Shown here: positions 46,831-56,060 of the stretch, piece after piece
Layout of the letters: each line of letters begins with the position of its first letter
Position numbering within the stretch: position 1 is the first letter of the stretch
Source of the DNA: JBLNBQ01 sp050260095
Lineage (GTDB): Bacteria; Bacillota; UBA5301; DYFA01
Reading direction: 5' to 3'
DNA length: 64,000 nt
NCBI GenBank assembly: GCA_050260095.1
Contig: JBLNBQ010000061.1
Span: forward strand, 1 to 64,000
Made by a program: the position numbers and the translations under genes
The notes under the pieces: model-generated
What the model was told of the DNA's origin: nothing
The model's input: the letters and a program-made list of their open reading frames with translations, nothing else
The model's database searches: none

Positions 46831-48135
46831 ATGTGTCAGGAAGACCGTCTGAACCGCAACTTCCTCTTCACCTCGGAGTCGGTGACCGAGGGACATCCCG
46901 ATAAGATCTGCGATCAGATCTCCGACGCCATCCTCGACGCCATCTTCGAGAAGGACCCCAACGCCCGAGTGGCGTGTGAGACCACCGTCACGACCGGGCT
47001 CGTGCTCGTGGCGGGCGAGATCTCCTGCGCGTGCTACGTGGATATCCCGGCGCTGGTCCGCCAGACCATCCGCGACATCGGCTACACCCGGGCCAAGTTC
47101 GGCTTCGACGGCGACACCTGCGCGGTGCTGACCGCCATCGACGAGCAGTCGCCCGACATCGCCCAGGGCGTCAACCAGGCGCTGGAGGTGCGCGGCACCG
47201 GCGACACCGATGCCTTCGACGCCATCGGCGCGGGCGACCAGGGCCTCATGTTCGGGTTCGCCTGCGACGAGACCCCCGAGTTGATGCCGCTGCCGATCTC
47301 CTTGGCTCACCAGTTGGCCCGGCGCCTCACCGAAGTCCGCAAGGAGCGGGAGGTCACCTACCTGCGGCCCGATGGCAAGACCCAGGTCACGGTGGAATAC
47401 AGGGAAGACCGTCCCGTTCGGGTCGATACGATCGTCATCTCGACCCAGCATCACCCCGAGGTCAGCCGGGAAACCATCGAGCAGGACCTGATCGAGAAGG
47501 TCATCAAGCCCGTGGTGCCCGCCAAGTACCTCGATGAGCAGACCAAGATCCTCATCAACCCGTCGGGCCGGTTCGTGGTGGGCGGCCCCCAGGGCGACAC
47601 GGGGCTCACGGGCCGGAAGATCATCGTCGACACCTACGGCGGCTACGCCCGGCACGGCGGCGGCGCCTTCTCTGGCAAGGATCCCACGAAGGTGGACCGG
47701 TCGGCGGCCTACGCGTTGCGCTATGTTGCCAAGAACGTGGTGGCGGCTGGGCTGGCCGACAAGTGCGAGGTCCAGGCGGCCTACGCCATCGGCGTTGCCC
47801 ACCCGGTCTCCATCATGGTCGACACCTTCGGCACCGGGCGGATTCCCGACGATGCCATCGCCACGCTCGTCCGGCGCATCTTCGACCTGCGCCCGGCCGC
47901 CATCATCGACCACTTCCAGCTGCGCCGGCCGATCTACCGGCAACTGGCGGCCTACGGTCACTTCGGCCGGACCGACCTCGACCTGCCGTGGGAGAAGACC
48001 GACAAGGTGGCCGAGCTGAAGGCGGGCGCCGAGGAGTTCGTCCGGCACGGTCACGTGCACGTGCACGCGCACGAGCACACCCATACTCACACCCACGAGC
48101 ACGGCGACGACCACGATCACCCGCACGAGCACTGA
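46831..48135 (+). CDS. metK: S-adenosylmethionine synthetase with a histidine-rich C-terminal tail
   Basis: Makes SAM from methionine and ATP. ATG 46831 has GGAGG 8 bases upstream. The 434 residues carry [20 protein letters not shown] (methionine/ATP motif), the [10 protein letters not shown] hexapeptide, [20 protein letters not shown] and [20 protein letters not shown]. Beyond the usual end (about residue 400) comes a tail of 30 residues, 405-434, with 14 histidines in the pattern [17 protein letters not shown], then DDHDHPHEH. Such a tail suggests metal binding (Ni, Zn or Co) and is not normal for MetK. Expression is under the upstream SAM riboswitch. acpS follows 24 bases later. Confidence 0.96.
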   Translation: MCQEDRLNRNFLFTSESVTEGHPDKICDQISDAILDAIFEKDPNARVACETTVTTGLVLVAGEISCACYVDIPALVRQTIRDIGYTRAKFGFDGDTCAVLTAIDEQSPDIAQGVNQALEVRGTGDTDAFDAIGAGDQGLMFGFACDETPELMPLPISLAHQLARRLTEVRKEREVTYLRPDGKTQVTVEYREDRPVRVDTIVISTQHHPEVSRETIEQDLIEKVIKPVVPAKYLDEQTKILINPSGRFVVGGPQGDTGLTGRKIIVDTYGGYARHGGGAFSGKDPTKVDRSAAYALRYVAKNVVAAGLADKCEVQAAYAIGVAHPVSIMVDTFGTGRIPDDAIATLVRRIFDLRPAAIIDHFQLRRPIYRQLAAYGHFGRTDLDLPWEKTDKVAELKAGAEEFVRHGHVHVHAHEHTHTHTHEHGDDHDHPHEH

Positions 48136-48159
48136 GCCGGGCGGGGCGGAGGCGGGCCG

Positions 48160-48546
48160 GTGAGAGTCGGCGTCGACCTGGTGGATATCGCACGGTTGGG
48201 GCGCATCCTCGAGAGGCGCCCCTCCTTCGCGTCCCGGGTCTTCACCGAGGGGGAACTGAGCCTGGCGGAGGACATGGGGCTCGCGAAGCGGCGGGAGTTC
48301 CTGGCCGGCCGGTTCGCCGCCAAGGAGGCGGTCCTCAAGGGCCTCGGCACCGGCCTCGCCGCGGGGATCGCCTGGCGCGACATCGAAGTTCTCCGGGGGC
48401 CGGGCGGCGCCCCTCTGCCCCGGCTCTCGGGGCGGGCGGCGGAGGTCGCGGCGGCCCTCGGCGTGACGCAGACCCGGCTCTCCCTCTCGCACGACCGCGA
48501 GAAGGCGGTGGCCGTGGCGATCATGGAGGAGATTTCGCATCACTGA
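48160..48546 (+). CDS. acpS: Holo-ACP synthase
   Basis: Transfers 4'-phosphopantetheine to acyl carrier protein. GTG start, 128 residues. N-terminal VGVDLVDIARLGRILERRP contains the metal Asp, the core AGRFAAKEAVLKGLGTGL has the catalytic Glu/Lys block, and the end LSLSHDREKAVAVAIMEE is typical of AcpS. It is a separate transcription unit only in the sense of its own ribosome site; spacing suggests co-transcription with metK. Confidence 0.92.
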   Translation: MRVGVDLVDIARLGRILERRPSFASRVFTEGELSLAEDMGLAKRREFLAGRFAAKEAVLKGLGTGLAAGIAWRDIEVLRGPGGAPLPRLSGRAAEVAAALGVTQTRLSLSHDREKAVAVAIMEEISHH

Positions 48547-48587
48547 CGGCCCGGGAGCGGGGCGGGGTTTGGGAAGGAGCGAATGGG

Positions 48588-49385
48588 ATGAGCGGCACGG
48601 AACTCAAGGCGGATATCGGCGTCTTCGGTGGCTCGGGCTTCTACGATTTCCTGGGCGATGTGGAGGAGGTCTGGGTCGAGACGCCCTACGGGCCGCCGAG
48701 CGACAGGATCGCCATCGCCCAGGTGGGGGAGAAGCGGGTGGCGTTCCTGCCTCGCCACGGCAAGGACCACCGGTTCCCCCCGCACATGGTGAATTACCGG
48801 GCCAACCTCTGGGCGATGCACAGCCTGGGCGTGAAGCGCCTGATCGGGCCCTGCGCGGCCGGCAGCCTCCAGCCGCACGTCAAGCCGGGCGAGTTCGTGG
48901 TGACCGACCAGTTCGTCAACCGCACCTACGGGCGGAAAGACACCTTCTTCGACGGCCCTCTGACCTACCACGTGGCGGCCGCCGAACCGTACTGCCCCGT
49001 GCTGCGGAAGATCGCGATCGAGGCGGCCAAGGCGGAGGGGATCACCGTTCACGAGACCGGCACCGTGGTGGTCGTGCAGGGGCCCCGCTTCTCCACCAAG
49101 GCCGAGAGCCGGGAGTTCGCCAGCCACGGCTGGGAGGTCATCAACATGACCCAGTATCCCGAAGGCATCCTCGCCCGGGAGCTGGGCATCTGCTACGTCA
49201 ACGTGGCGCTAATCACCGACTTCGACGCCGGCCTGGAGGGTCACCCGGAGGTCGAGGCGGTGACGCACGAGGCCGTGCTCAAGGTCTTCGCGGAGAACAA
49301 CAGCAAGCTCAAGGGCCTGCTCTTCCGCATGATCGACGCCATCCCCACCGGCGAGCGGCGGGGGTGCCGCTGCGCTGAGCGGTAG
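48588..49385 (+). CDS. mtnP: S-methyl-5'-thioadenosine phosphorylase
   Basis: Splits methylthioadenosine to adenine and methylthioribose-1-phosphate. The ATG has AAGGAG upstream. The 265 residues have GVFGGSGFYDFLGDVEEV, FLPRHGKDHRFPPHMVNYRA, LIGPCAAGSLQPHVKPGEFV, VVVQGPRFSTKAESREF and INMTQYPEGILARELGICYV with the catalytic and base-recognition residues of MTA phosphorylases. Position next to metK links SAM synthesis with salvage of its by-product. Confidence 0.9.
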   Translation: MSGTELKADIGVFGGSGFYDFLGDVEEVWVETPYGPPSDRIAIAQVGEKRVAFLPRHGKDHRFPPHMVNYRANLWAMHSLGVKRLIGPCAAGSLQPHVKPGEFVVTDQFVNRTYGRKDTFFDGPLTYHVAAAEPYCPVLRKIAIEAAKAEGITVHETGTVVVVQGPRFSTKAESREFASHGWEVINMTQYPEGILARELGICYVNVALITDFDAGLEGHPEVEAVTHEAVLKVFAENNSKLKGLLFRMIDAIPTGERRGCRCAER

Positions 49386-49450
49386 TTCATACCCCCTGGC
49401 AGAGCGGCATACGGTTTAAGCGACTACAGCCTCGCAGGGAGGCGGTTGCC

Positions 49451-50026
49451 GTGGCGTTGACGCACAGCCAGAAGCGTGAGCGGATCGCCTCACCCACCCT
49501 GAGCGATCTGCAGGCCATCGCAGCGGGCGCGCTGGGGTACGCGCTGTTGGGGGCAGCCTGCGGCTTCTTGCCGGGCGGGCTGTCCCTTTTCCGTCCGGCT
49601 CCCGCGGTGGTGGTGCTGGCCGCCCTCACCGGCGGCCCGGTGGTGGGCTTCGGAGCGGGTTTTCTGGGAGACCTCCTTTTGGGGCTGTGGCAAGGCGGCC
49701 TATGGCTCCACTGGAGCCTGGGCGTGGGCGTGGCCGGCGCTTTGACCGGCCTGCTCTGGCTCTGGTCCGACGTGGATGCGGCGCCCGCCCTGTCCCGGCG
49801 CGACCTCCTCAAGATCGCGTGCTTCAGCACCGCCGGTTTTCTCGCCGGCGCCCTCTTCTCCGCCCTGGTCGACTTGGCTTTGGGGGCGGCGCTGCCCCTG
49901 GCCTTCCTCGCCTGGGCCCTCCCGGCCTGGCTGGTCAACACGTTCTGGGGGACGGTCCTCGGTTCGCTGGCCCTCACATACCTGAAACGGATCCGCCGGG
50001 GTCGCGTCGAGACCCGGCAGGCGTAA
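49451..50026 (+). CDS. Small polytopic membrane protein, ECF S-component-like
   Basis: A 191-residue protein with about six hydrophobic segments (LGYALLGAACGFLPGGLSLF; APAVVVLAALTGGPVVGFGA; ACFSTAGFLAGALFSALVDL; AFLAWALPAWLVNTFWGTVL). The motif GAGFLGDLLLGLWQGG followed by a Gly-rich helix resembles the S-components of ECF vitamin transporters. No ATPase (EcfA) is nearby. Substrate cannot be named. GTG start at 49451 has only a weak ribosome site. Confidence 0.5.
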   Translation: MALTHSQKRERIASPTLSDLQAIAAGALGYALLGAACGFLPGGLSLFRPAPAVVVLAALTGGPVVGFGAGFLGDLLLGLWQGGLWLHWSLGVGVAGALTGLLWLWSDVDAAPALSRRDLLKIACFSTAGFLAGALFSALVDLALGAALPLAFLAWALPAWLVNTFWGTVLGSLALTYLKRIRRGRVETRQA

Positions 50027-50070
50027 GCCGTTTCCTCTCCGCAGGAGATATCCCCCTCGACACGAAGTAA

Positions 50071-50079
50071 TGTTATCCT
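50071..50079 (+). promoter_or_regulatory. Candidate extended -10 before the rml operon
   Basis: TGTTATCCT at 50071-50079 is an extended -10 (TGn plus TATCCT). No clear -35 at 17 bases. It is 27 bases before the rmlA start. Confidence 0.35.
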
Positions 50080-50105
50080 GGAGGAAAGGCCAAGGGGGTA
50101 TGGCG

Positions 50106-51170
50106 GTGAAGGGTCTCATCTTGGCCGGGGGCAAGGGCACCCGGCTGCGTCCCATCACGCACACCAGCGCGAAGCAGCTGGTGCCGGTGGCGAACAAGCC
50201 CATCCTTTTCTATGCGATCGAGACGCTCAAGGAAGCGGGCGTCGACGACATCGGGATGATCATCGGCGATACGGGTGCGGAGGTCAGGGCAGCCGTGGGC
50301 GACGGCTCCCGCTGGGGAGTGCGCATCACCTACATCCCGCAGGAGGCGCCGCTGGGCCTGGCCCACGCCGTGCAGACCGCCAGGGACTTTCTCTACCCCG
50401 ACCCGTTCGTCATGTTCCTGGGCGACAACCTCATCAAGGGCGGGGTGGTCTCGTTCACGGAACGGTTCCGGGCGACCCACCCCAACGCCCTCATCCTGCT
50501 GACGCACGTGCCCAACCCCCAGGAGTTCGGGGTGGCCGAACTGGTCGACGGCCGGGTGGTGAACCTGGTTGAGAAGCCGAAGGAGCCCAAGAGTGACCTG
50601 GCGCTGGTCGGGGTCTACCTCTTCGACCACCACATCTTCGAAGCCATCGCCCATATCAAGCCCTCGTGGCGGGGCGAGCTGGAGATCACCGATGCCATCC
50701 AGTGGCTGGTTCAAAACGGCTATGCCGTCGAGCCCCACCTGGTCGAGGGCTGGTGGAAGGACACGGGGAAGCTCGGCGACCTGCTCGAGGCGAACCGCCT
50801 CATCCTGGAGGATATTGCACCCGAGGTCAAGGGCAAAGTGGGAGAGGGAGCCCGGATCGAAGGCCGCGTCGCGGTGGCGGAGGGCGCCGAGATCGTCGAC
50901 TCCGTGGTGCGGGGGCCGGCCGTGATCGGCCCGGGGGCCCGGGTGAAGGGTTCCTTCATCGGTCCGTTCACCTCGGTGGGAGCGGACGTGACGATCGAGA
51001 ACAGCGAGGTGGAGCACTCCATCATCCTCGCCGGCAGCACCGTGGCCGACCTGGGCGGGCGCCTGGTCGACTCCTTGATCGGCAAGAACGTCGAGATCCG
51101 GAGAGCCGAGGCCAAGCCGCGGGCGTACCGGATGATGGTCGGCGACAACTCGCAGGTTGGGGTGGTCTAG
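50106..51170 (+). CDS. rmlA: Glucose-1-phosphate thymidylyltransferase, long type
   Basis: Makes dTDP-glucose. GTG 50106 gives the family start VKGLILAGGKGTRLRPITHT and has AGGGGG 7 bases upstream; ATG 50100 is too close to that site. The 354 residues: nucleotidyltransferase domain (1-240; GLILAGGKGTRLRP, VMFLGDNLIKGG with metal Asp, VEKPKEPKSDLALVGVYLFD) and a hexapeptide beta-helix (about 245-335). This long form is shared with StrD/actinobacterial RmlA rather than E. coli RmlA. rmlC, rmlB and rmlD follow, so the product feeds dTDP-rhamnose. Confidence 0.92.
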   Translation: MKGLILAGGKGTRLRPITHTSAKQLVPVANKPILFYAIETLKEAGVDDIGMIIGDTGAEVRAAVGDGSRWGVRITYIPQEAPLGLAHAVQTARDFLYPDPFVMFLGDNLIKGGVVSFTERFRATHPNALILLTHVPNPQEFGVAELVDGRVVNLVEKPKEPKSDLALVGVYLFDHHIFEAIAHIKPSWRGELEITDAIQWLVQNGYAVEPHLVEGWWKDTGKLGDLLEANRLILEDIAPEVKGKVGEGARIEGRVAVAEGAEIVDSVVRGPAVIGPGARVKGSFIGPFTSVGADVTIENSEVEHSIILAGSTVADLGGRLVDSLIGKNVEIRRAEAKPRAYRMMVGDNSQVGVV

Positions 51171-51206
51171 CGCTTAGGGCGCGCACGGTCAGAGAGGAGC
51201 CGGAAG

Positions 51207-51677
51207 ATGGGCAACAAGCGGCTGATCGACGGGGTCAAGGTCAAGCCCCTAAAGGTCATCCCCGACGAGCGGGGGCGGCTCATGGAGATGCTGCGGGCCG
51301 ACGACGAGATCTTCGAGCAGTTCGGCCAGGTCTACCTCACCACCGCCTACCCGGGCGTGGTCAAGGCCTGGCACTACCACAAGAAGCAGGCCGATCACAT
51401 GGTGGTCGTCAAGGGGATGATGAAGATCGTCCTCTACGACGACCGGGAGGGCTCGTCGACCAGAGGCGAGATCAACGAGTTCTTCCTGGGCGACCACAGC
51501 CCCCTCCTGCTCAAGATACCCAAGATGGTATACCACGGCTTCAAGTGCATCAGCGAGACCGAAGCGATGGTCATCAACGTGCCGACGGAAGTCTACAACT
51601 ACCAGGAACCCGACGAATACCGGATCGACCCGCACGCAGGGGGCATCCCGTACGACTGGGCCAGGAAGGACGGTTAG
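51207..51677 (+). CDS. rmlC: dTDP-4-dehydrorhamnose 3,5-epimerase
   Basis: A 156-residue cupin: VKPLKVIPDERGRLMEMLRA, the acid-base His in VVKAWHYHKKQADHMVVVKG, LLLKIPKMVYHGFKCISETE and YRIDPHAGGIPYDW. In the family the active His/Tyr pair carries out epimerisation of dTDP-4-keto-6-deoxyglucose. Its order between rmlA and rmlB confirms the dTDP-rhamnose route. It is shorter than E. coli RmlC (about 185), as in the archaeal/Bacillota type. Confidence 0.9.
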   Translation: MGNKRLIDGVKVKPLKVIPDERGRLMEMLRADDEIFEQFGQVYLTTAYPGVVKAWHYHKKQADHMVVVKGMMKIVLYDDREGSSTRGEINEFFLGDHSPLLLKIPKMVYHGFKCISETEAMVINVPTEVYNYQEPDEYRIDPHAGGIPYDWARKDG

Positions 51678-51680
51678 GCG

Positions 51681-52691
51681 ATGGAGTTCCGCCGTATCCT
51701 CGTCACCGGGGGAGCCGGTTTCATCGGGAGCAACTTCATCCACCACTGGTTGGCGGCGCACGAGGGCGAGGTGGTCAACCTCGATCTGTTGACCTACGCC
51801 GGGAACCTGGAGAACCTGGCGGCGGTGCAGGACAATCCCCGCTACCGGTTCGTACGGGGAGACATCGCCGACCGTGAACTGGTGGACCAGGTGCTCGACG
51901 GGGTGGACGCGGTGGTCAACTTCGCCGCCGAGTCGCACGTCGACCGTTCCATCCACGATGCCGGCGCCTTCATCCGCACCAACGTCGGCGGAACCCAGGC
52001 GCTGCTCGAGGCGGCCCGTCACCGGGGCGTGAAGCGTTTCCTGCAGGTGTCGACCGATGAGGTCTACGGCTCGCTGGGGCCGGAGGGGCGCTTCACCGAG
52101 GAAAGCCCGCTTCAGCCCAACAGTCCGTATTCGGCCAGCAAGGCCTCGGCCGACCTGCTGGCGCGGGCCTACCATCACACGTTCGGGCTCGACGTGGTCG
52201 TCACTCGGTGTTCGAACAACTACGGGCCTTACCAGTTCCCGGAGAAGCTGATTCCGCTCATGGTGACCAACGCCATGGAGAACAAGGAGTTGCCGGTGTA
52301 CGGCGACGGGCTCAACGTGCGGGACTGGATCCACGTGGCCGACCACTGCCGGGCGATCGACGTGGCCCTGACGCGGGGAAAAGCCGGGGAGGTCTACAAC
52401 ATCGGGGCCGGCGAAGAACACACCAACCTCGAACTGGTGCGCAGCATCCTGCGCCTCTTGGGGAAGCCGGAGACCTTGATCAAGTACGTCAAGGACCGCC
52501 CGGGCCACGACCGCCGCTACGCGATCGATCCGGCCAAAGCCCGGCGGGAACTGGGCTGGGCCCCGCAGGTCGACTTCGCCCGGGGCCTCGCCGACACGGT
52601 GAACTGGTACGTGACGAACCGCGCGTGGTGGGAGAAGATCAAGTCCGGCGCGTACCGGGATTACTACGCCGCCATGTACGGCGCCCGGTAA
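51681..52691 (+). CDS. rmlB: dTDP-glucose 4,6-dehydratase
   Basis: Extended SDR, 336 residues: NAD motif RILVTGGAGFIGSNFIHHWL, NFAAESHVDRSIHDAGAFIR, catalytic YSASKASADLLARAY, and RCSNNYGPYQFPEKLIPLM, all diagnostic for RmlB. It starts 3 bases after rmlC and ends 12 bases before rmlD. An intact GGAG motif here contrasts with the damaged one at 45579. Confidence 0.96.
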   Translation: MEFRRILVTGGAGFIGSNFIHHWLAAHEGEVVNLDLLTYAGNLENLAAVQDNPRYRFVRGDIADRELVDQVLDGVDAVVNFAAESHVDRSIHDAGAFIRTNVGGTQALLEAARHRGVKRFLQVSTDEVYGSLGPEGRFTEESPLQPNSPYSASKASADLLARAYHHTFGLDVVVTRCSNNYGPYQFPEKLIPLMVTNAMENKELPVYGDGLNVRDWIHVADHCRAIDVALTRGKAGEVYNIGAGEEHTNLELVRSILRLLGKPETLIKYVKDRPGHDRRYAIDPAKARRELGWAPQVDFARGLADTVNWYVTNRAWWEKIKSGAYRDYYAAMYGAR

Positions 52692-52703
52692 GGAGTGGTG
52701 GAG

Positions 52704-53591
52704 ATGGCCAGGACGGCCAAGCGAGTGCTGATCACCGGCGCCTGGGGGCAGCTCGGCCAGGACCTGATGCGCGCTTTCAGCGACGCCACGGTGCTCGGCG
52801 TCGGTTCGGTGGAGATGGACATCACCAACGCGGAACACACCAGGCAGGCCATCGCAGAGTGGCGGCCCGACCTCGTCATCCACTCGGCGGCCTACACCGA
52901 CGTCGACGGGTGCGAGGCCGACCCCGACCGGGCGTTCAGGGTCAACGCGCTGGGGACGCGCAACGTGGCGCTCGGGTGCCAGGCTGCCGAGGCAGCCCTG
53001 GTCTACGTCTCGACAGATTACGTCTTCGACGGGCGCCGGGTGGGCGTTCCCTACACCGAATACGACGCGGTGAGCCCGCTCTCCGTCTACGGACGCTCGA
53101 AACTGGCGGGGGAGGAGTACGTCCAGCGCCTCTTGGACCGCTACTTCATCGTGCGTACCTCGTGGCTCCACGGCCTTTCCGGGAAGAACTTCCTGCGGAC
53201 CATCCTCTCCTGGGCGAAGCAGGGCAGGGAGCTCACCGTCGTCGACGACCAGGTCGGGTCGCCGACCTTCACCTTCGACCTCGCCCCGGCCATCCGAAGA
53301 CTGGCCGAGACGGGGCAGTACGGCCTCTACCACGTCACCAACGCAGGCTCCTGCTCGTGGCACGCGCTCGCCCAAGAGGCGCTGGGCCTCTTCGCCGGCC
53401 GGTGCCCCGAGGTGGCGAAGGTGTCTCTCCGGCCCATCACGACGGAACAAATCGGGCGTCCGGCGCCGCGCCCCTTCTATTCCGTGTTGCGCAACTACAA
53501 CCTGGAACTGGCGGGCTTGCCCCGCTTAAGACCCTACCAGGAAGCCCTGCGCGAGTTCATCCAGGCCTTGGAACTCGAGCAGGCTGGGTAG
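52704..53591 (+). CDS. rmlD: dTDP-4-dehydrorhamnose reductase
   Basis: Last step to dTDP-L-rhamnose. ATG 52704 has AAGGAG 8 bases upstream. The 295 residues: RVLITGAWGQLGQDLMRAF nucleotide motif, IHSAAYTDVDGCEADP, YVSTDYVFDGRRVGVPYTEY, and YGRSKLAGEEYVQ with catalytic Tyr and Lys. HGLSGKNFLRTILSWAKQGR and VVDDQVGSPTFTFDLA are also conserved. It ends the rml operon; a glycosyltransferase follows 18 bases later. Confidence 0.95.
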   Translation: MARTAKRVLITGAWGQLGQDLMRAFSDATVLGVGSVEMDITNAEHTRQAIAEWRPDLVIHSAAYTDVDGCEADPDRAFRVNALGTRNVALGCQAAEAALVYVSTDYVFDGRRVGVPYTEYDAVSPLSVYGRSKLAGEEYVQRLLDRYFIVRTSWLHGLSGKNFLRTILSWAKQGRELTVVDDQVGSPTFTFDLAPAIRRLAETGQYGLYHVTNAGSCSWHALAQEALGLFAGRCPEVAKVSLRPITTEQIGRPAPRPFYSVLRNYNLELAGLPRLRPYQEALREFIQALELEQAG

Positions 53592-53609
53592 GACACGGAG
53601 GCTGTTGCA

Positions 53610-54731
53610 GTGGCGGGAAAAACCATCCTCATCCTGAGCACCTCTTTCGGCGCCGGGCATGTGCGGGCTGCCGAGGCGCTGCGCGACGCCTGCCGGGAGA
53701 TCGATCCGAAGGGCCGGGTTGAGATCATCGACTTCCTGCGGACGTTCAACAAATACCTCTCCCGGGTGGCGGAAGAGGCGTACTACGCCATGACCAAACA
53801 CACGCCCCGGGTCTACAAGTTCTTCTACGAGGTCGAATCCCGGCCGGCCTCGCGGCTCAAATCGGTGGAGTCGCGCCTCGGGCGGGGCATGTTGCTGCGG
53901 ATCATCGACGAGATCAAACCCGACTGCGTCATCTCGACCCACTTCCTCCCGGCGGGGGTCATGGATCGCCTCGGTGAGCGGGTCCAGATCCCACAGGGCG
54001 TGGTCCTGACCGACTACGAATCGCACCCGATGTGGCTTTATCCGGGAGCCGACGCCTTCTTCATCGCCCACCCGGGCATGCGGCGGGAACTGATTTCGAG
54101 CGGCGTGGACCCAGCCAAGATCCACGTGACCGGCATCCCGATCAAGGCGGAGTTTTCGCAGGAGCATGACCGGGAGGCCCTGCGGCGGCGGCTCCTCGCC
54201 CGGACCGACCTGCCGGTGGTGCTGGTGACGAGTGGCGGGCGGGGCATCGGGCCGCTCATGGAGGTCCTGGAAGCGCTTGACCGGGTCGAGGTGCCGGTGC
54301 AGGTCGCGGTGGTGTCCGGCCGGAACCCGGTGCTGGCCCGCCGGTTGCAGGAGTTCTCCCGGGGGCTGCGCGTGCCCACGCAGATTCTGGGCTTCGTCAA
54401 CAACATCCACGAGTGGATGTCGATCGCCGAGGTCATGATCGGCAAGGCGGGGGGGCTCTCCGTCTCGGAAGCCATCGCCGCCGGGTTGCCGATGGTGATC
54501 GTCGCACCGACGCCTGGCCAGGAGGAAGGCAATACGAACTACCTCACCTGGCACGGGGCGGCGATCCACGTGGCCGAGTTGGAAGACCTCGGCCCCGCGC
54601 TCAACCTGCTCCTCTCCACGCCTGAGCGCCTGTCCGACATGCGCCGGGCCGCCCACCGGATCGCCCGGCCGAGCGCGGCCCGGGAGGTCGTCCAGACGAT
54701 GCTGCGGCTCGTCGACGAGCGGCGGGGCTGA
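53610..54731 (+). CDS. GT28-family lipid glycosyltransferase (MGDG synthase/UgtP type)
   Basis: A 373-residue GT-B enzyme, GTG start. N-terminus ILILSTSFGAGHVRAAEALR is the MGDG-synthase start; RVYKFFYEVESRPASRL, PDCVISTHFLPAGVM and VLTDYESHPMWLYPGADAFF are in the first domain; VTSGGRGIGPLMEVL, ILGFVNNIHEWMSIAEVMIG and KAGGLSVSEAIAAGLPMVI with PTPGQEEGNTNYL in the second. Such enzymes transfer a sugar from a nucleotide sugar to diacylglycerol, or in MurG to lipid I. Position after rml genes suggests a glycolipid of the envelope. Confidence 0.82.
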   Translation: MAGKTILILSTSFGAGHVRAAEALRDACREIDPKGRVEIIDFLRTFNKYLSRVAEEAYYAMTKHTPRVYKFFYEVESRPASRLKSVESRLGRGMLLRIIDEIKPDCVISTHFLPAGVMDRLGERVQIPQGVVLTDYESHPMWLYPGADAFFIAHPGMRRELISSGVDPAKIHVTGIPIKAEFSQEHDREALRRRLLARTDLPVVLVTSGGRGIGPLMEVLEALDRVEVPVQVAVVSGRNPVLARRLQEFSRGLRVPTQILGFVNNIHEWMSIAEVMIGKAGGLSVSEAIAAGLPMVIVAPTPGQEEGNTNYLTWHGAAIHVAELEDLGPALNLLLSTPERLSDMRRAAHRIARPSAAREVVQTMLRLVDERRG

Positions 54732-54760
54732 GCGCGCCACCCTCCTGCCACCATGCAAGG

Positions 54761-54785
54761 TTCCTCCAGTGGAGGAATCTTTTAT
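54761..54785 (+). terminator. Short terminator hairpin after the glycosyltransferase gene
   Basis: TTCCTCC (54761-54767), loop AGT, GGAGGAA (54771-54777), then TCTTTTATT. The loop is only 3 bases, and the 3' arm is also part of the direct repeat at 54772. Confidence 0.55.
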
Positions 54786-54829
54786 TCTCCGCCGAAAGAC
54801 AAGCAATCGAGGAATTCTTCTACTTTCCG
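54772..54829 (+). repeat. Imperfect direct repeat in the leader of the histidine kinase gene
   Basis: GAGGAATCTTTTATTCTCCG (54772-54791) and GAGGAATTCTTCTACTTTCC (from 54809) are near-identical, 37 bases apart. Both precede the kinase start at 54855, so they might be operator sites, for instance for the adjacent response regulator. Confidence 0.4.
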
Positions 54830-54854
54830 GTTCGACGGGAAAGGGCGGACGCCG

Positions 54855-56057
54855 ATGCAGGACCCGGTCGCGGTGCCGCAACCCGGCGGACGGCTGGCCG
54901 CGGGTACCAACGGACCCCTGATGCTCGAACGGATCGACGCCGTGATGCACGAGACGGTGGCGGCGGTTCAGCATGGGAAAGAGAAGATCTTCCAGGTGGG
55001 GGATCTGGCGCGGGAAGAACACGCGCGGCTCTCGCAGGACCTGGAAGCTCTCAGAAATGAACTCGCCCATCGCACGGTCCACATCGCCGAGTTGGAGCAG
55101 AGGGCCCGGCAGGCCCGCACCAGCTTGGCGGAGATCAGCCGCGATTTCAACCACGCCAGCGAGGAGAGCATCCGCCGCGCCTACGCGACCGCCGAACAGG
55201 CCCAGGTCGACCTGTCGGTCGCGCAGGCCCAGGTGGCTGACTTGGTCCGGCGCCGGCAAGACCTTGAGGCGCAGCGCCAACGGGTCGCCAACATGATGAG
55301 CAAAGCCGAGGAATTGACGACCGCCGTCGGGCTGGCCATCGAGTTCCTCACCGGCCGGATTGCCGGGCAGTCATCCACGCTGAGGTATCGCACCAGCGGC
55401 ATCGGCACGCAGGTCATCAAGGCCCAGGAAGAAGAGCGGCGGCGCATCGCCCGGGAGATTCACGACGGTCCGGCGCAAGCCATGGCGAACATCGTCCTGC
55501 GCGCCGAAATCTGCGAGAAGACCATGGATACCGGCAAGGGCGACCTCAAGGTCGAACTTGCCGATCTGAAGCGGCTGGCCAAGGACTGCCTGAAGGAGGT
55601 CCGCCGGATCATCTTCGACCTGCGCCCCATGACCCTCGACGACCTGGGGCTGGCGCCCACCCTCACCCGCTACTGCGAGGAACTCGCCAAACAGGTTCCT
55701 TTCCAGATCCGCTTCGTCGTCTACGGCAAGGAGCGGCGCCTCGACGCCGGCGTCGAAGCCGCCCTGTTCCGCCTCGTCCAGGAGGCCCTCACCAACGCCC
55801 GCAAGTATGCGAAGCCCCTCAAGGTGGAGGTCAAGGTCGAGTTCCTCCCGGGCCTGATCCGCGCCGTGGTCGAGGACGACGGCGTGGGGTTCGACCCGGC
55901 CGACCTCCAGCGTCTCCAGGGCAAGAAGGACGAGCACTTCGGGCTGCTAGGCATGCGGGAGCGGGTGCAGCTCTTCGATGGTGAGCTGACGGTGACCTCG
56001 GCGCCGGGCAAGGGGACCACCGTGGTGGCCCAGATCCCGGTGGAAGGGGGGCGTTGA
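54855..56057 (+). CDS. Soluble DegS-like sensor histidine kinase
   Basis: A 400-residue protein; start ATG 54855 is chosen since the longer frame runs over the terminator and repeat. No membrane helix is seen. Residues 60-150 are a long coiled coil; HisKA_3 dimerisation domain has the phospho-His in EEERRRIAREIHDGPAQAMA (His about 203); the ATPase domain has AALFRLVQEALTNARKYAKP (N box), VEDDGVGFD and HFGLLGMRERVQLFDGELTV (G box). This is the DegS/NarX class. The partner response regulator starts 3 bases downstream. The pair lies just before the pilin genes and may control them. Confidence 0.87.
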   Translation: MQDPVAVPQPGGRLAAGTNGPLMLERIDAVMHETVAAVQHGKEKIFQVGDLAREEHARLSQDLEALRNELAHRTVHIAELEQRARQARTSLAEISRDFNHASEESIRRAYATAEQAQVDLSVAQAQVADLVRRRQDLEAQRQRVANMMSKAEELTTAVGLAIEFLTGRIAGQSSTLRYRTSGIGTQVIKAQEEERRRIAREIHDGPAQAMANIVLRAEICEKTMDTGKGDLKVELADLKRLAKDCLKEVRRIIFDLRPMTLDDLGLAPTLTRYCEELAKQVPFQIRFVVYGKERRLDAGVEAALFRLVQEALTNARKYAKPLKVEVKVEFLPGLIRAVVEDDGVGFDPADLQRLQGKKDEHFGLLGMRERVQLFDGELTVTSAPGKGTTVVAQIPVEGGR

Positions 56058-56060
56058 GCG

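Noticed and set aside
51249..53450. A 733-residue antisense open frame over rmlC-rmlB-rmlD
   Set aside because: Same GC artefact; the sense strand holds three well-known enzymes.
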